Source: Flavobacterium sp. WV_118_3 (GTDB taxonomy: Bacteria > Bacteroidota > Bacteroidia > Flavobacteriales > Flavobacteriaceae). Taken from it: a stretch of 64,000 bases of DNA. The DNA lies in the NCBI RefSeq assembly GCF_039778605.1, contig NZ_CP156060.1, positions 2,418,001 through 2,482,000 of the forward strand. The letters are read 5' to 3'. The translations under genes were made by a program, and so were the position numbers. This document shows positions 63,001 through 64,000 of this stretch, piece by piece. The notes below the pieces were generated by a model. That model ran no database searches. It was not told the origin of the DNA and saw only the letters and a list, made by a program, of their open reading frames with translations. Every line of letters starts with the position of its first letter. The stretch's first letter is position 1.

Positions 63001-64000
63001 TCTATTAAAGAGAAGGTAACCGGACCGGATAAACATCGTGTATTATAATCGGCAACAGCTGCCGTAATGGTTGTATAAGCACCACCTACTCCAACGGTGT
63101 ACACTCCGTTTAACGGCGCTGTCAGACTATAGGAGAATGGTGTTGTTGGCGGCGTACCGGCTGCTGGCGGGTTAATCGTAAATGAAGCTGCTCCCGGTGC
63201 CGGCAATGCGGTTACATTTGGTGTACCGGCATTATCCTGAGCTACGAAATAATAACTTACCGTATCGCCTATGACTGCTCCGGTTCCAATTGCAAACTGA
63301 TATTGTCCGGCTCCTAAACTCGTAGCTGTAGCTGCTGTATACGTTCCGGCATTAATTCTCCAGTAGGCTACCGGCAATCCGGCTCCTGATGTAGGCACTC
63401 CACTGGCATCTGTAATAGTTGCCGTAATGTTTCGGGTTCCAACGGTACAAACATTTGCCAAAACAGTATGTGCAATTACCGGTGGTGTAAGATCCATAGG
63501 AACTCCCGCAAATTCATCGGCTCCGATATCCGGTGTCGTAGCATTACGAACATCACCATCGAAATCGTCTGTAATTCCAACAACTGGTGTTCCTCCGTTT
63601 TCAATCTGAGTTGGCACCGTTGTATTGATATGTAGGAAGCCTGCATTCGTTCCTGTGGTAGATGTCCATGTTGGATTTTCTGATATCGAAGCACTATCGC
63701 GTGCACCCATTCTGGTTTTTAAGGTTGCCAATACAGTATCGGTATTGGTTCCATCGGCAAATAATGTCGGACCAAAATACAGGTTGTTATTCGATACTGC
63801 ATCATAGGTTGTCAATGAAGTTCCCGATCTTCTGAAAGCCACTGCTAATGCCGTTCCATTAGGCGTTGACTGGTTTACAAAGATGTTATTGCGCAATGAT
63901 ACGGTTGGTGTTGTAGATACCGAAATCGCACTCGATCCAAACGATGCTCCGGTACTGGTTGCATTTAATCGTACGGTATTGTAAGACGCATTGACCGTTG
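60009..64000 (-). CDS. T9SS type A sorting domain protein with beta-helix region, cut by the right edge
   Basis: The frame stays open to the edge at 64000, so the N-terminus and signal peptide are missing; the visible part is about 1330 residues. The N-terminal visible part has alternating asparagine-rich turns (LRNNIFVNQS, IFRNIKFVGNAST, NTFNKMQNGIF) typical of a right-handed beta-helix, interrupted by a domain near 63.0-63.5 kb. A second NLRNNIFANS beta-helix segment lies near 62.0 kb. Then an Ig-like domain, four 72-residue repeats (SFC..ATVANLVATGTGIQWYDQPTGG), a VIWYPTLVDAMAGTNPL domain and a type A sorting domain (ending EIRIIKK). Beta-helix proteins often bind or cut polysaccharides, but no catalytic motif is visible. 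An apparent start at 63896 is a TTG and not the true one. Confidence 0.85.
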   Translation of the reverse strand, partial: TVNASYNTVRLNATSTGASFGSSAISVSTTPTVSLRNNIFVNQSTPNGTALAVAFRRSGTSLTTYDAVSNNNLYFGPTLFADGTNTDTVLATLKTRMGARDSASISENPTWTSTTGTNAGFLHINTTVPTQIENGGTPVVGITDDFDGDVRNATTPDIGADEFAGVPMDLTPPVIAHTVLANVCTVGTRNITATITDASGVPTSGAGLPVAYWRINAGTYTAATATSLGAGQYQFAIGTGAVIGDTVSYYFVAQDNAGTPNVTALPAPGAASFTINPPAAGTPPTTPFSYSLTAPLNGVYTVGVGGAYTTITAAVADYNTRCLSGPVTFSLIDATYPAETFPITINSNADASAVNRLTIVPATGVTPTITGSNATTIFKLFGADYVTFDGSNNGTTTRDLTIANTNAGGVIVWVASVDASNGATNSIFRNIKFVGNASTTTVAGLVVSGSTLGAAAESPNTSFTSINNTFNKMQNGIFAIGNATTPDQGFVISNNVFGSTVTADKLGFRGLAVQNAQAFVISGNDIKGVITTTTSTSSGILVGGVAINGNVFNNKIADVKNTNSTGYGCNGIYLNSNSVIAAINVYNNFVSDIASYGYSAGGAVADNGYGIIVGQGAGYNIYHNTVAMNTNQTVSGRPAAINITSGVTLPGAINLRNNIFANSQTQSGARYAIYSEAANTVFAAIDYNNYTSTGTNLAYIGSDRADLAALVTGFGGNVNSKNVVPVFTSATDLHLVPASNIYLDNTGTPIATVTTDIDGNTRSITTPDMGADEFTSPVCTAAVGGTATATVTAICTSGTSTIQATGYSTGETTTYQWQSSSDLAFTAPVNEGAATATYADLTTGTLTQTTYYRLVVTCAALGLPSFSSVATVTVNVTALPTAAAQSFCSGATVANLVATGTGIQWYDQPTGGTALAPTAALTTAPYYVTQTIAGCESARFQVDVIVNVTAQPTAAAQSFCSGATVANLVATGTGIQWYDQPTGGTALAPTAALTTAPYYVTQTIAGCESARFQVDVIVNVTAQPTAAAQSFCNSATVANLVATGTGIQWYDQPTGGTALATTATLATGTYYVTQTISGCESPRLAVAITVNVTAQPTAAAQSFCNSATVANLVATGTGIQWYDQPTGGTALATTATLATGTYYVTQTISGCESPRLAVAVTINTVGAPTGAATQVIAVNTPAEATIASIVVTGTNVIWYPTLVDAMAGTNPLAVGTQLVSGTTYYAMQTVGGCTSAAPLAVTVTVTLGTSSFDKAALKYYPNPVLDIITISYSEPISNVTVYNMLGQKVIVKNSVETQVAIDMSDLASGAYIAHVKSGDAMQEIRIIKK
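60505..61368 (-). repeat. Four tandem 216-bp repeats inside a T9SS gene
   Basis: The units at 60505-60720, 60721-60936, 60937-61152 and 61153-61368 are each exactly 216 bp (72 residues). Units 1 and 2 are nearly identical, and so are units 3 and 4, while the pairs differ more at the start of each unit's GCES region. That points to two rounds of duplication or to gene conversion. Confidence 0.85.

Overview
The window is chromosomal DNA of a member of the Bacteroidota, most likely a Flavobacterium-like Flavobacteriaceae. Evidence: many secreted proteins carry type IX secretion system (T9SS) C-terminal sorting domains; promoters of the TTG-N~20-TAnnTTTG kind precede several genes; starts lack Shine-Dalgarno sites and are A/T-rich upstream; and the housekeeping proteins (DnaA, long-form GAPDH, mitochondrial-type aconitase, SurA-like triplet) read as flavobacterial. 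I found no tRNA, rRNA, CRISPR array or intact insertion sequence.

Layout. 1-1.4 kb: a TauE/SafE exporter 2 bp before a small secreted protein with a sulfite-oxidase-type fold. 1.7-10.4 kb: two very large T9SS cargo proteins, one a zinc carboxypeptidase. 10.5-40.7 kb: mostly housekeeping genes in short operons. These are a lipoprotein, an esterase, hisS, a MacB-type permease, prmC with an acetyltransferase, ribD-HAD phosphatase-YigZ, a thioesterase, dnaA-LMW phosphatase-SAM methyltransferase, a lysozyme-fold protein, dapF-GNAT-mltG, htrA, gap, acnA, an acyltransferase divergent from an unusual copper-monooxygenase-like protein, moxR, a three-gene SurA-like periplasmic chaperone operon and prfC. 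40.8-41.3 kb: two convergent tiny paralogous proteins with a signal peptide, a PIN motif, a membrane helix and a basic tail.

41.4-64.0 kb is a minus-strand surface-protein island. It holds one large T9SS type A protein; a three-gene cassette of secreted proteins (two without a sorting domain but sharing a short C-terminal tail, and one type B protein); three type A paralogs; and a fourth type A protein cut by the right edge. The island has strong internal repetition, including four 216-bp tandem units at 60505-61368 and a 729-nt duplication near 57.3-58.7 kb. A decayed IS end sits in the loop of a terminator at 53.0 kb.

How the parts fit: cell-envelope work dominates. SurA-like chaperones and HtrA would handle outer-membrane and secreted proteins, dapF and mltG build and trim peptidoglycan, and the T9SS cargo would decorate the cell surface or be released. 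The most interesting candidates are the CTD-less/type B cassette with its shared orphan tail (45.4-49.3 kb), the PIN-tail mini-proteins (40.9-41.3 kb), and the PHM-like protein with a retained CuM-like but degraded CuH-like site (32.1-33.2 kb).
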